From positions 1-64,000 of the forward strand of contig NZ_LQZA01000003.1 of assembly GCF_001581925.1 (NCBI RefSeq): a DNA stretch of 64,000 nucleotides. The letters run 5' to 3'. Positions 32,022 through 42,052 of this stretch are shown here, piece after piece; positions within the stretch are counted from its first letter, which is position 1, and each line of letters starts with the position of its first letter. The position numbers were made by a program, and so were the translations under genes. The DNA comes from Ferrovum sp. PN-J185 (GTDB lineage: Bacteria; Pseudomonadota; Gammaproteobacteria; Burkholderiales; Ferrovaceae). The notes under the pieces were generated by a model. It was given only the letters and a program-made list of their open reading frames with translations, did no database searches and was not told the DNA's origin.

Positions 32022-32909
32022 ATGCACAGTTTCCAAGATATTATTCTCGAATTACAACGTTTTTGGGGTAAGCAAGGGTGCGCACTTTTACAGCCGTTTG
32101 ATATGGAAGTTGGTGCCGGTACCTCACATACCGCAACTTTTTTAAGAGCATTAGGGCCTGAACCCTGGCGCGCTGCTTATGTTCAACCATCTCGACGCCC
32201 TAAGGATGGTCGTTATGGCGATAATCCCAATCGACTTCAGCACTATTATCAATTTCAAGTCGTTTTAAAACCCTCACCAGATAACATTCAAGAGCTATAT
32301 TTGGACTCTTTACGAGCTCTAGGCATTGATCTGCAAAAAAATGACGTACGTTTTGTTGAAGACGATTGGGAAAATCCCACGTTGGGTGCCTGGGGTTTGG
32401 GGTGGGAAGTTTGGTTAAATGGCATGGAAGCCACTCAATTCACTTACTTTCAAGAAGTGGGTGGATTAATTTGCAAACCTGTATTAGGCGAAATCACCTA
32501 TGGTCTTGAACGATTAGCCATGGCTCTTCAAGGTTGTGACAATATTTATGACCTAGTATGGACTCCAGGTATCACCTATGGTGATGTGTATCATCAAAAT
32601 GAAGTGGAACAATCTCGTTATAATTTTGAACACAGTAACCGCGAATGGCTTTTAGAGCAATTTAATGGTTTTGAAGCAGAAGCATCACGCTTAATTAATA
32701 CTCAGTTACCTCTTCCTGCCTATGAAATGACTTTAAAGTGTTCTCATACTTTTAATTTATTAGATGCGCGTGGAGCCATTTCTGTGACTGAAAGAGCAAG
32801 CTATATTGGACGAATTAGACACTTAGCTAAACAAGTAGCTCAAGCCTATTATGATTCACGTGAAGCGCTTGGTTTTCCTATGTTAAAAAAGGAAGAAAAC
32901 CATGTCTGA
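32022..32909 (+). CDS. glyQ: Glycyl-tRNA synthetase alpha subunit
   Basis: 295 residues beginning [20 protein letters not shown], the invariant start of GlyQ. The ATG at 32,022 is chosen because AGGAG lies ten bases before it. [25 protein letters not shown] and [19 protein letters not shown] are strictly conserved class II core segments. It forms an alpha2beta2 enzyme with GlyS, whose gene overlaps its end by 8 bp. Confidence 0.97.
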   Translation: MHSFQDIILELQRFWGKQGCALLQPFDMEVGAGTSHTATFLRALGPEPWRAAYVQPSRRPKDGRYGDNPNRLQHYYQFQVVLKPSPDNIQELYLDSLRALGIDLQKNDVRFVEDDWENPTLGAWGLGWEVWLNGMEATQFTYFQEVGGLICKPVLGEITYGLERLAMALQGCDNIYDLVWTPGITYGDVYHQNEVEQSRYNFEHSNREWLLEQFNGFEAEASRLINTQLPLPAYEMTLKCSHTFNLLDARGAISVTERASYIGRIRHLAKQVAQAYYDSREALGFPMLKKEENHV

Positions 32910-34974
32910 TAATTTGTTAATTGAATTATTAACCGAAGAATTACCACCAAAGCGTCTAAAACAATTATCGGACACTTTTGCACAATGTATTTATTCAGGA
33001 CTTCTTGAGGCACAATTAATCACCGAACAATCTAGGTTTATATCTTACGGCACGCCAAGGCGACTTGCTGTCACAGTAGATCAAGTTAGACCTCAGCAAC
33101 CTCAACAACGTATAGAGAAAAAAGGACCTAATGTAAAACAAGCTCATTTAGCTGATGGCAGCCCCTCTCCTGCGCTACAAGGTTTTATGCGCTCTTCCTC
33201 TATCACCCAAGACCAACTGGTCATAATGAAAGACAATAAGGGGCAAGATATTTATGGGTATACTTTTGAGCAAAGTGGTAAGACATTAGAAGAATTATTA
33301 CCTGACCTATTACACAAGGCGTTTTCTCAGCTACCTGTAGCTAAAATTATGCGTTGGGGGGACAGTAGTTTTAGTTTTGTCCGACCAGTTCATGGATTGG
33401 TTGTTCTTCATGGCAAGAAAATCATTGACATTAATTTACTAGGGATTCAATCCGGTAACATAACTTTAGGCCATCGCTTTTTAAGTAGCCAACCTATTAC
33501 TCTCAGTGGTTCTGATCATTACGCTGAACAACTAAAAGAAGAAGGTTGTGTGATTGCTCGTTTTGATGATAGAAAAAAACTGATTCACGATTCATTAAAG
33601 CAACATGCCAATGGGTTAGAAGTCGTTGGAGATGATAACTTACTTAATGAAGTTACCTCTCTTGTTGAGTGGCCACAGGTTTTAAAAGGACAATTTGATA
33701 AAGACTTTTTAAACGTACCATCTGAATGTTTGATTTTATCAATGCAACAACATCAAAAGTACTTCCCGCTTAAAGACAATCAAGGACAATTACAGCCCCA
33801 GTTTCTTTTGGTAAGCAATCTCAACACTTCAGATCCTCACTTCATTATTGACGGCAATGAACGTGTTTTACGTGCGCGTTTGTCAGATGCACAGTTTTTC
33901 TATCAAACCGATCTTAAAACACCACTTATAAAACGACTTGAGACGCTTAAACAAGTTATTTATGTTAAAAGCTTAGGCAGTGTTTATGAGCGAGTCTACC
34001 GTATAAAAGACTTAGCCCGCATTATTGCTAAAAAAATAAATGCTGATATCTTAACCTGTGAACAAGCCGCTGAACTCTCTAAGGCAGATCTGACCAGTGA
34101 AATGGTGGGAGAGTTTCCTGAGTTACAAGGTATTATGGGTAAGTATTACGCTCTCAATGATGGTTATTCTGAGCTTATCGCTGAAGTCATTGAAGATCAT
34201 TACCATCCACGTTTTGCTAATGACACATTACCAAGAAGTCAGGAAGGAATTATTGTAGCCATTGCTGAAAAACTCGAGTCATTAGTCGGTTTGTTCGCAT
34301 GTGGTCAAATACCTACTGGTGACAAAGATCCTTATGGTTTGAGACGGGCGAGTCTAGGCGTTATCCGTTTATGTATTGAAGGTAGCATACCTATTGCTCT
34401 AAACGAACTCATAGAAGACTGCGCGTCAACATTTACATCTCATCAAATTAACAGTGAGATAAAAACAAAATTGGCTCAATTTATTATTGAACGACTAAAA
34501 GGTTATCTCAAAGATCAATATTTTAGTTTTGAAGAAATTGAATCTATATTACCTTTTGCTGAGTCACGGTTAGATCTACTTCCTAAAAGACTATTAGCAA
34601 TCAGAGAATTCAGTCAATTATCTGAAAGTAAAAAACTTGCTGCAGCCAACAAACGCATTAAAAACATTCTTAAGAAAAATGATGTTAATAATGATCATAA
34701 TGGTGACTTTGATCAGCTCACTGAATCTGCTGAAACCAATCTGATAAATTGTTTGAAAACTGTTTCTACTCATGTTGAATTGGCCATGAGTAGAAACGAT
34801 TTTAATATGGCATTAACACAACTTATTCCATTAGCCGAACCTATTAATCATTTTTTTGATGAAATAATGATTATATCGGAGGATTTAACAATCAGGTCAC
34901 AGCGCATATCTCTGTTGCTCGCTATTTATCAATTAATGCAACAAGTAGCAGATATAGGATCATTAGATGCCTAG
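32902..34974 (+). CDS. glyS: Glycyl-tRNA synthetase beta subunit
   Basis: 690 residues, the usual length. It begins [16 protein letters not shown], and contains [35 protein letters not shown] and [20 protein letters not shown], all strongly conserved in GlyS. It provides tRNA binding and editing-like functions in the alpha2beta2 synthetase. It overlaps glyQ at its start and gmhB at its end by 8 bp. Confidence 0.97.
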   Translation: MSDNLLIELLTEELPPKRLKQLSDTFAQCIYSGLLEAQLITEQSRFISYGTPRRLAVTVDQVRPQQPQQRIEKKGPNVKQAHLADGSPSPALQGFMRSSSITQDQLVIMKDNKGQDIYGYTFEQSGKTLEELLPDLLHKAFSQLPVAKIMRWGDSSFSFVRPVHGLVVLHGKKIIDINLLGIQSGNITLGHRFLSSQPITLSGSDHYAEQLKEEGCVIARFDDRKKLIHDSLKQHANGLEVVGDDNLLNEVTSLVEWPQVLKGQFDKDFLNVPSECLILSMQQHQKYFPLKDNQGQLQPQFLLVSNLNTSDPHFIIDGNERVLRARLSDAQFFYQTDLKTPLIKRLETLKQVIYVKSLGSVYERVYRIKDLARIIAKKINADILTCEQAAELSKADLTSEMVGEFPELQGIMGKYYALNDGYSELIAEVIEDHYHPRFANDTLPRSQEGIIVAIAEKLESLVGLFACGQIPTGDKDPYGLRRASLGVIRLCIEGSIPIALNELIEDCASTFTSHQINSEIKTKLAQFIIERLKGYLKDQYFSFEEIESILPFAESRLDLLPKRLLAIREFSQLSESKKLAAANKRIKNILKKNDVNNDHNGDFDQLTESAETNLINCLKTVSTHVELAMSRNDFNMALTQLIPLAEPINHFFDEIMIISEDLTIRSQRISLLLAIYQLMQQVADIGSLDA

Positions 34975-35515
34975 TACAAAATTAATTATTCTTGATCGTG
35001 ACGGCGTCATTAACTATGACAGTGATCGGTATATCAAAAGTCCTGACGAGTGGAACCCTATTCCAGGTAGTCTTGAAGCTATTGCCAGATTAAATCAAGC
35101 TGGTTATCAAGTGGTTGTTGCCACCAATCAATCTGGAGTGGCACGTGGGTTATTTGATATGAGTACTCTTAACGCGATTCATAACAAAATGATTCAGTCA
35201 CTCTCTCAGGTGGGTGGAAGAATAGATGGGATATTCTTTTGTCCCCATTCTAATGAAGCCAATTGTAGTTGCCGAAAACCTAAAACTGGCTTATTTGAAG
35301 AAATCGCTAAAGTATTTAATGTATCTCTTAAACATGTTCCAGCAATTGGCGATTCCCTAAGAGACCTTGAAGCTGCAAGTAAAATGCAAGCTCAACCCAT
35401 TTTAGTACTAACAGGTAAAGGTGAAAAAACATTTAAGCAAGGTAATCTACCTAAAGAAACAATAGTAGAACTAGATCTACTAAGTGCAGTTGAACATCTT
35501 ATTACACCAGTTTAA
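34967..35515 (+). CDS. gmhB: D,D-heptose 1,7-bisphosphate phosphatase
   Basis: 182 residues of the HAD superfamily: IILDRDGVINYDSD (nucleophile Asp), VVATNQSGVARG, the zinc-binding FCPHSNEANCSCRKPKTGL loop and AIGDSLRDLEAA. It dephosphorylates heptose bisphosphate in the pathway to ADP-heptose for the LPS inner core. Located between glyS and the plsC fusion, the usual order. Confidence 0.93.
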   Translation: MPSTKLIILDRDGVINYDSDRYIKSPDEWNPIPGSLEAIARLNQAGYQVVVATNQSGVARGLFDMSTLNAIHNKMIQSLSQVGGRIDGIFFCPHSNEANCSCRKPKTGLFEEIAKVFNVSLKHVPAIGDSLRDLEAASKMQAQPILVLTGKGEKTFKQGNLPKETIVELDLLSAVEHLITPV

Positions 35516-35519
35516 TTTC

Positions 35520-36983
35520 ATGAGAGTTATTGGCTCAATTATTTATCTCATTATTCAAAGCATTATTACTCCCATCTTTGCTTTATTAATGATTTTATCG
35601 ACACTAATCAACCGTCGTACTCTACCAAAATTATTGGCAAAATATTGGTGTAAGACAATGCTATATTGCGGCGTCTGGTTTCGAGGAGTTAAGTTTACAG
35701 TTACAGGATTAGAAAATATCCCCTCTACTCCCTGCGTTATTCTCTCTAAACATCAATCTGAATGGGAAACCTTATTCTTACCAGTTGTATTGCCTCCTCA
35801 TTCAATTGTACTTAAGCACGAGTTGTTAAAAATTCCTTTTTTTGGTTGGGGTCTTAATTTACTTGAACCTATTGCCATTGATCGTTCTCAGAAAAAAGCT
35901 TCCCTAGAGCAAGTCATTGCACAAGGTATTGCTAGATTAAAACAAGGACTGTATGTGGTTATCTTTCCTGAAGGTACTCGTGTAAAACCAGGGTATAGAG
36001 GACGCTATGCACAAAGTGGCGCTCAACTTGCAACCAAAGCACAGGTTCCTGTTATACCTGTTGCACATAATGCTGGTACCTATTGGCCTAAAGGATTACT
36101 TAAGCAACCAGGTACTATCGAAGTACGGTTTGGTAAACCCATTGATACTCTCAACAAAACCTCTGCTGAGGTAAACAAAGAAGTAGAAGAATGGATTGAA
36201 GATAACATGGAGCAAATCACAGGGCAGCCTGCACACTCTGTCTCAAAAAAAACCACTCAGCCACTTATTAAAAAAAAGGGTAGAGAATACACCATAAAAA
36301 TCAACGAAAAACTCATTCCCTACAAGGTAGTAAGAAGAAAAAATCGAAAAACCATAGGTCTAATTATGAATCAAGAGGGCTTATCAGTAGCTATCCCTCA
36401 TTGGGTTAATATTAATCAGGTTGAAGATGCCTTACGGCAACAACAAAAATGGGTATTAGACAAATACTTATCCTGGAAAAACAAACCAAAACCCAGCCAA
36501 CAGGAATGGAAAGAGGGTGCCACAGTACCTTGGCTTGGCTCAACTAAAATCATTCAGTTTGCGTTAAATGAACAACTGAATTTATTTGAAGACAGTGATC
36601 ATTTTATTCAAATTGAACCGACAGACAATAATATTCAAAATACTATTATTAATCTCTATCGGAGAGAAATAAAAAACATCCTTGCAGAAGAGATTGAGAA
36701 CTTTAGTAAATTACTCAATCTTTCAACCATACCCGCTTTTTTTGTTAGTAACGCACAAAGTCGCTGGGGAAGCTGCAATACAAAAGGGGAACTACGATTC
36801 AACTGGCGTTTAATGAAAGCCTCTAGAGAAGAGATTCGCTACGTAGTTGCCCATGAAATGGCTCATTTGTTTGAGTTTAATCATGGACCACAGTTTTGGC
36901 AATTAGTTGAAAAAATTTATCCTGAATTTCGTCAAGCGAAAGAGCGCCTTAAAAAAAATGACGCTCTATACCGGCAATTTTAA
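35520..36983 (+). CDS. plsC: Fusion of 1-acylglycerol-3-phosphate acyltransferase (PlsC) and YgjP-type metallopeptidase
   Basis: About 487 residues in one frame. Residues ~1-235 are PlsC: a membrane helix, SKHQSEWET near 76 (the HxxxxD box with Glu in place of Asp), and FPEGTR near 150. A linker rich in Lys/Thr follows around 235-260. The rest is a YgjP/DUF45 metallopeptidase: SRWGSCNTKGELRFNWRL near 420 and the zinc motif VVAHEMAHLFEFNHGPQFW (HExxH) near 444. The two are normally separate neighbouring genes. No stop or frame shift separates them here. The start at 35,520 follows gmhB; the upstream alternative would be an unlikely extension. Confidence 0.88.
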   Translation: MRVIGSIIYLIIQSIITPIFALLMILSTLINRRTLPKLLAKYWCKTMLYCGVWFRGVKFTVTGLENIPSTPCVILSKHQSEWETLFLPVVLPPHSIVLKHELLKIPFFGWGLNLLEPIAIDRSQKKASLEQVIAQGIARLKQGLYVVIFPEGTRVKPGYRGRYAQSGAQLATKAQVPVIPVAHNAGTYWPKGLLKQPGTIEVRFGKPIDTLNKTSAEVNKEVEEWIEDNMEQITGQPAHSVSKKTTQPLIKKKGREYTIKINEKLIPYKVVRRKNRKTIGLIMNQEGLSVAIPHWVNINQVEDALRQQQKWVLDKYLSWKNKPKPSQQEWKEGATVPWLGSTKIIQFALNEQLNLFEDSDHFIQIEPTDNNIQNTIINLYRREIKNILAEEIENFSKLLNLSTIPAFFVSNAQSRWGSCNTKGELRFNWRLMKASREEIRYVVAHEMAHLFEFNHGPQFWQLVEKIYPEFRQAKERLKKNDALYRQF

Positions 36984-36985
36984 AA

Positions 36986-37717
36986 CTAATGCGGCCCTAA
37001 TAACTTTTCTAAATCATTAGTTGAAATAACACCTGGAACTTTTTGGCCATTTTTAAAAATCAATGTTGGCGTTCCGGTAATATTCAATTTTTCCGCTAAT
37101 GACTGTGTTTTTTCTAAGTCTGATAAGTCACATTGCGTGTTTTTATTTATTTGTATTTTTTTCAACAAATATTGGTCCCATGCTTTAGCTCTATCTTTGG
37201 CACACCAAATTTCCGCTGAACGTTGTGGGGCATTAGGATGGAGAGAGGCAATGGGATACACAAAAGTGTAAATCGTTACATCATTAATATTTGTCAGTTC
37301 AGACTCCAAACGTCTACAGTAAGGACAATCAGGATCTGAGAAAATCACCAATTCGCGTTTCCCATTACCTTTAACTCGCTTTATCGCTAACGACAAAGGT
37401 AACTCAGCCCAAGAAACTGCATTGATTTTATCCAATTTTTTTTGTGTTAAATTTTCTAAATTGGCTGCTTGATAAATTTCACCTGCAAATAGATAAGTCA
37501 CATTCTTGTCTGTGTAAATGATTTGATGATCATCAGTATCAACTTCATATAAATCCCAAATACCCGATGACTCTATATGTTCAATATGACCTTTTAATTT
37601 AGGCACTTTATTGACAATTTTATTTTTAAGCCAATCTAAATTATCCTCTCCAGCATACACTGTAGATTGGGTTATGAGAATAAACAATACAACCAACCAC
37701 TTGAAATTGTGCTTCAT
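36986..37717 (-). CDS. dsbC: Periplasmic thiol:disulfide isomerase DsbC/DsbG family
   Basis: 243 residues: a signal peptide (LVVLFILITQSTVYA), an N-terminal dimerisation domain, and a thioredoxin-like domain with the active site FSDPDCPYCRRLE (CPYC) near residue 128 and the cis-Pro GTPTLIFKNG near 218. It isomerises wrong disulfides in the periplasm. Its start overlaps the preceding ubiquinone hydroxylase gene by 4 bp, and its end faces the plsC fusion across 2 bp. Confidence 0.92.
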   Translation of the reverse strand: MKHNFKWLVVLFILITQSTVYAGEDNLDWLKNKIVNKVPKLKGHIEHIESSGIWDLYEVDTDDHQIIYTDKNVTYLFAGEIYQAANLENLTQKKLDKINAVSWAELPLSLAIKRVKGNGKRELVIFSDPDCPYCRRLESELTNINDVTIYTFVYPIASLHPNAPQRSAEIWCAKDRAKAWDQYLLKKIQINKNTQCDLSDLEKTQSLAEKLNITGTPTLIFKNGQKVPGVISTNDLEKLLGPH

Positions 37718-38910
37718 GCATGTCCCGCCTGTTTAAGTAATATTTTCTTTAATCCCGGTAAACCATTAATGATATTCATACCTGTATTTCGTACCCATGA
37801 AATCCATGGCGTATTGATACGAAAACCAACATATAAAGAATGGGTTAATCCTTGCATCAATGCAACTGATTCCACTCTCCGTCTTGCATAAGAAGATAAC
37901 AATGAGTACTCACCAATATCAATTGGTGTGGTTTTACTACTCAATAACTCTATAAAAGCACTCACATCAGCAAGCCCCAAATTAAGACCTTGTCCTGCCA
38001 TAGGGTGAACACCATGAGCTGCATCACCACATAAAACAAATCTATCTAAGAAAACCGGATTAACTCTAATTAATCGCAGTGGAAAGACATGAGGCTTTGT
38101 TATCTCTTTAATATGACCAATGCCATACCCCACTCTATTATGAATTTCTCTTATCCGTTTATCTGGATCAATACCACTAAGATAGTGGGCGTTATCATGT
38201 TGGGTAGACCACACCAGAGAAATTACCTTATTGGGCAAAGGCAGAAGGGCGACAATGTCTCCATTAGATAAGAACCATTGTTTTGCTATACCATCATGGT
38301 CTTGATCACTTTGATAATTCGCTACCAGGGCAGAATGTTCATATTCAGTAATTGTTTCTTCAATACCCATCATTGATCGGGTAGGTGAAAACAAACCATC
38401 TGAGGCAACCAATAATTGACAGTAAAGCTGCATTCCATTACTGAGAGTCACCACCCTTAACCGCTCAACTAAATCAGTACTTGTAATGCTCAATCCAAAT
38501 AAATGTTTAACATATGGATGATGATTTGTTTTTTTATATAGTGCCTGAATAAGTTGTTTACTTTCGATAATCACACCAAGTGAGTCATTCTCTATACTTT
38601 TGTCTTGTGCATTAAAATCCAGTTGTCCCGTTTTATCACCAAACACTTTCATAGCAGTGATAGGTTGGATTCTCTTTAGATCACAATACTTCCATGCATC
38701 TATTTTTTTTAGAAGAGTGACACTATTTTCATTCAGGGCATAGATCCTAGCATCATATTCATGGCTTTCATCTAAGGAGGGGGGAGATAGTGCTTGATCT
38801 ACTATGGCCACCTTATTCCCACACTCTGCCAAAGATAACGCCATAGCCAACCCAGTAATACCTGAACCTATTACTACAGCATCAAACTGAAGCGTTTGTT
38901 CAGTTTTCAT
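37714..38910 (-). CDS. Ubiquinone biosynthesis FAD-dependent hydroxylase (UbiH/UbiF/UbiI family)
   Basis: 398 residues. FAD-binding VVIGSGITGLAMALSL at the N-terminus, the ribose-contacting LCGDAAHGVHPMAGQGLNLG near 290, and the family C-terminal KKILLKQAGHA. These enzymes hydroxylate the ubiquinone ring. It is the second of two adjacent paralogues on this strand; which ring position each attacks cannot be told. Overlaps dsbC by 4 bp and ubiH by 4 bp. Confidence 0.9.
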   Translation of the reverse strand: MKTEQTLQFDAVVIGSGITGLAMALSLAECGNKVAIVDQALSPPSLDESHEYDARIYALNENSVTLLKKIDAWKYCDLKRIQPITAMKVFGDKTGQLDFNAQDKSIENDSLGVIIESKQLIQALYKKTNHHPYVKHLFGLSITSTDLVERLRVVTLSNGMQLYCQLLVASDGLFSPTRSMMGIEETITEYEHSALVANYQSDQDHDGIAKQWFLSNGDIVALLPLPNKVISLVWSTQHDNAHYLSGIDPDKRIREIHNRVGYGIGHIKEITKPHVFPLRLIRVNPVFLDRFVLCGDAAHGVHPMAGQGLNLGLADVSAFIELLSSKTTPIDIGEYSLLSSYARRRVESVALMQGLTHSLYVGFRINTPWISWVRNTGMNIINGLPGLKKILLKQAGHA

Positions 38911-40085
38911 TTTAATATACCTTGTACACCATAGAGCATTGTATTAGTCAACATACGTCTCAGCGGAGGGAAAAGGTTCATACCAAATAAAACCTGATTA
39001 CGTAATCTATTAATAATGGGATAATTGTTGGAAAATCCAGTTACCAGTAGATGGGTTAATCCAATACCAAACATGCGATCTAAACGTCTGCGTCGTTGAT
39101 ATTGTTCGTTAAATGCTTGCCCGCCTAAACCACTTACTGAGAACTCTTTTACCAAATCAAAAAGCGTTTGCGCATCACGCAAGCCCAAATTAAACCCTTG
39201 CCCCGCAACTGGATGCATGGTTTGTGCTGCGTTTCCAATACATATTAAATGTGGTTGAGTTAAGTTGCCAACAACCTTCAAAGTGAGGGGGTAACTGTTT
39301 CTTGTTCCAACTGACAAAAATTGACCTGCACGATAACCAAAATGTTGTTGTAATTCAGTTAAAAACAAACTATCACTTAATGATAATAAGTGTGTAATTT
39401 TTTCTTGTGTTCCTGTCCAAACTAATGCGTAGTGATCCTCGAATGGCAACAGAGCAACAGGTCCCTCTGAGGTGAACCGTTCATAAGCAAGCCCGTCATG
39501 GGGTTTACTACAAGTAACCTGCGCAACCAAGGCGACTTGCTTATAAACACTATCATGAGTAATAGAAAACAGTGACGCTGTTAATTGTTTACCTCCATCA
39601 GCCAGGATCGCGAGAGAAGCTGTTATTGAGCGTGGATGCGTGCCACCAATTACAACCTCGGCATGACTCTCTGTGACTTTAACCTGCATAACAGGTGATC
39701 CAGTTTCCACTTTAACTGATGTCTTGTTTAATGCGCTCAAAATTGAGTCTACTAATACATTATATTTAAGAACATAACCTAAGGCAGGTAAATCCATTTC
39801 CTGCGCGGTTAGTAGTGTTTGACCAAAATGGCCTTTATCTGTAACGTGAATTTTTTTTATATAAGTTGGAGAGTGGCTTGGCCATGCTTGAATTTTTTCA
39901 AGAATCTCACGACTTCCATGTGAAAGAGCAAGGGTTCTTTTTTCGTCTGCATGCAAATTGTCTCTTGCTTCTAACAATACAACCTTTAAGCCTAGACCAG
40001 ATAAACCCAAAGCGACTGCTGAGCCCACGGGACCAGCACCGATAACTGCAATATCGACATGCTGAGAATTTACTGATTCATCCAT
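38907..40085 (-). CDS. ubiH: Ubiquinone biosynthesis hydroxylase, UbiH-like
   Basis: 392 residues with an N-terminal dinucleotide-binding motif AVIGAGPVGSAVALGLSG, the HGSREIL segment and CIGNAAQTMHPVAGQGFNLG near 285. This first paralogue most resembles UbiH (2-octaprenyl-6-methoxyphenol hydroxylase), as expected from its position next to pepP, an association shared with Escherichia coli. Its start overlaps the pepP end by 16 bp. Confidence 0.9.
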   Translation of the reverse strand: MDESVNSQHVDIAVIGAGPVGSAVALGLSGLGLKVVLLEARDNLHADEKRTLALSHGSREILEKIQAWPSHSPTYIKKIHVTDKGHFGQTLLTAQEMDLPALGYVLKYNVLVDSILSALNKTSVKVETGSPVMQVKVTESHAEVVIGGTHPRSITASLAILADGGKQLTASLFSITHDSVYKQVALVAQVTCSKPHDGLAYERFTSEGPVALLPFEDHYALVWTGTQEKITHLLSLSDSLFLTELQQHFGYRAGQFLSVGTRNSYPLTLKVVGNLTQPHLICIGNAAQTMHPVAGQGFNLGLRDAQTLFDLVKEFSVSGLGGQAFNEQYQRRRRLDRMFGIGLTHLLVTGFSNNYPIINRLRNQVLFGMNLFPPLRRMLTNTMLYGVQGILK

Positions 40086-41380
40086 GATTCGATATCCACC
40101 ACTGTTTTATATGCATCTTTAGTCAATACATCAACGCCATTATGAGTTACCAATATATCGTCTTCTATTCTGATTCCAATGCCATGAAATTGTTCAGGTA
40201 CGCTGGAATCAGGACGGATATATAACCCTGGTTCAACTGTCATCACCATTCCTGGTTCAAGATAGCGAGATTGCCCATTAATCATGTATTCGCCAACATC
40301 ATGAACATCACGACCTAACCAATGCCCAGTTCTATGCATATAAAAACGTCGGTAATCTCCTGACTCAATAATCCCATCAATACTTCCTTGACACAATTTC
40401 AAATCAACAAGGCCTTCCACCAGTGAACGAACGGCAATTAAATGGTAGTCATTAAATTGAATTCCTGGTTTTATCGATTCAATTGCTGCCAGTTGAGCAC
40501 GTAAAACAATATCGTAAAGCAGTTTTTGAGTATCAGTAAATTTCCCATTTACTGGAAACGTTCGAGTAATATCAGACGCATAGCCTTGCCATTCGCAACC
40601 AGCATCAATAAGCATGAGCTGACCTGATTTTACCGTTGCATTATTCTCTACATAATGCAGAATGGTAGCATTCTCTCCAGCTGCCACGATTGAAGGATAA
40701 GCAGGCGCATCTGAACCATATTTTTTAAATTCATATAAAAGTTCAGCTTCAACCTCATACTCGTATTGCGCGTTCATAGCTGACCTCATCGCTCTATTGT
40801 GCGCAGTTGAAGCAATTCTTGCAGCCTGTCGCATGATAGCAATTTCAACTTCATCTTTTATAAGACGCATTTCATGAATCACTGAACGCACGTCCATAAA
40901 TCGATAAGGAGCGTTCACTCCTTGTCGTATCATTGACTTTACATGATTAACAGCATTAAAAATAAGTTCTTCTGTTGGGGTTTTCTCACCCCAAAGACTA
41001 TATATTGTTGATTGATTAACTAAATATTGCGGTAATCTTGAGGAAAACTCATTAATCGAAAACGCCTCATCAACCCCCAATTCACTCACTGCGGCTTCTG
41101 GGCCCAATCGAATTCCATCCCAAATCTCTCTTTCTAAGTCCTTGGGTTGGCAAAATAAGGTGGTTGTAGCACGACCATCTTGAATCTTCATCAATAAAAT
41201 GGCGTTGGGTTCTTTAAAACCGGTTAAATAGTGGAAATTACTATCCCAGCGATAATTGTAATGTGTGTCGGCATTTCTAGTCTGTTGTTGCGCAGTGGCT
41301 AAAATTAATATCCCATCATCAAGCTTTGCTGCTAATTGTTGCCTTCTCAAACTAAAATGCTGCCTTACTGAAGCTGTCAT
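40070..41380 (-). CDS. pepP: Xaa-Pro aminopeptidase
   Basis: 436 residues. The M24 metal ligands are visible: LIDAGCEWQGYASDITRTFPV (two Asp), MHRTGHWLGRDVHDVG (His), MTVEPGLYI (Glu) and GIGIRIEDDILVT (Glu). It removes N-terminal residues before proline, using manganese. It is cytosolic. One bp separates it from murU upstream. Confidence 0.95.
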   Translation of the reverse strand: MTASVRQHFSLRRQQLAAKLDDGILILATAQQQTRNADTHYNYRWDSNFHYLTGFKEPNAILLMKIQDGRATTTLFCQPKDLEREIWDGIRLGPEAAVSELGVDEAFSINEFSSRLPQYLVNQSTIYSLWGEKTPTEELIFNAVNHVKSMIRQGVNAPYRFMDVRSVIHEMRLIKDEVEIAIMRQAARIASTAHNRAMRSAMNAQYEYEVEAELLYEFKKYGSDAPAYPSIVAAGENATILHYVENNATVKSGQLMLIDAGCEWQGYASDITRTFPVNGKFTDTQKLLYDIVLRAQLAAIESIKPGIQFNDYHLIAVRSLVEGLVDLKLCQGSIDGIIESGDYRRFYMHRTGHWLGRDVHDVGEYMINGQSRYLEPGMVMTVEPGLYIRPDSSVPEQFHGIGIRIEDDILVTHNGVDVLTKDAYKTVVDIESWMNQ

Positions 41381-42052
41381 TTATCTATCCAATAATTGAT
41401 TTATTCTGTCTAATTCCTCAATCGTACCAACATTTGACCACAATCCTGAAAAAAGTTGTCCACTTACTTGGTTTAAACCAACTAATTGTCTTAAGTATTG
41501 GCCTAAGTCCAATATCTGTCCAGGTTGAAAATGCATTAAACCTCGACGTTGATAGAGACCAATATTGCCATAAGTAAAAGACTGAGCTTCTGGCATAGTG
41601 ACTCGATGAGATTGCAAAGAAAAGTCACCTTTAAAGTGACTTTCCTCAATTAAAACAAGATGTGCCAAATCATGACTGTCAATAGAATGACTTAAGAGAG
41701 AGTGAAAATCAAAGTCTGTAACAATGTCTGCGCTGATTACTAAAAACTGTTCTTCTTTAAATAACGTTAGTGCATTAACAACTCCACCCAATGTCCCTAG
41801 CGCCGTTTGCTCGTAAGAATAATCGATGTTGAGATTAAATCTAGCACCATCGCCTAGATGCTGTTCAATTAAATGCCCAAGCCAAGCCAAATTAATCACT
41901 ATATGTTTAATACCAGCTTTTGCTAAGGCAGTAACATGTCTTTCAATTAAAGTTAAATCACCTACTTTTTGTAATGGCTTTGGAAGAATATCAGTAAGAG
42001 GTCTCATTCTCTCTCCTCTTCCTGCAGCTAAAATCATTGCTTCTGTTATCAA
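41381..42052 (-). CDS. murU: N-acetylmuramate alpha-1-phosphate uridylyltransferase
   Basis: 223 residues of the nucleotidyltransferase fold: EAMILAAGRGERMRPLTDILPKPL with the GxGxRxxP-K signature. It lies directly after amgK, overlapping by 4 bp. The pair converts MurNAc to UDP-MurNAc, bypassing de novo synthesis and conferring fosfomycin tolerance in Pseudomonas, where the route was described. Confidence 0.93.
   Translation of the reverse strand: MITEAMILAAGRGERMRPLTDILPKPLQKVGDLTLIERHVTALAKAGIKHIVINLAWLGHLIEQHLGDGARFNLNIDYSYEQTALGTLGGVVNALTLFKEEQFLVISADIVTDFDFHSLLSHSIDSHDLAHLVLIEESHFKGDFSLQSHRVTMPEAQSFTYGNIGLYQRRGLMHFQPGQILDLGQYLRQLVGLNQVSGQLFSGLWSNVGTIEELDRINQLLDR

Noticed and set aside
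36984-36985. A bidirectional terminator between the plsC fusion and dsbC.
   Set aside because: Only 2 bp separate the stop codons and no stem-loop with a T-run is seen in the overlapping ends.
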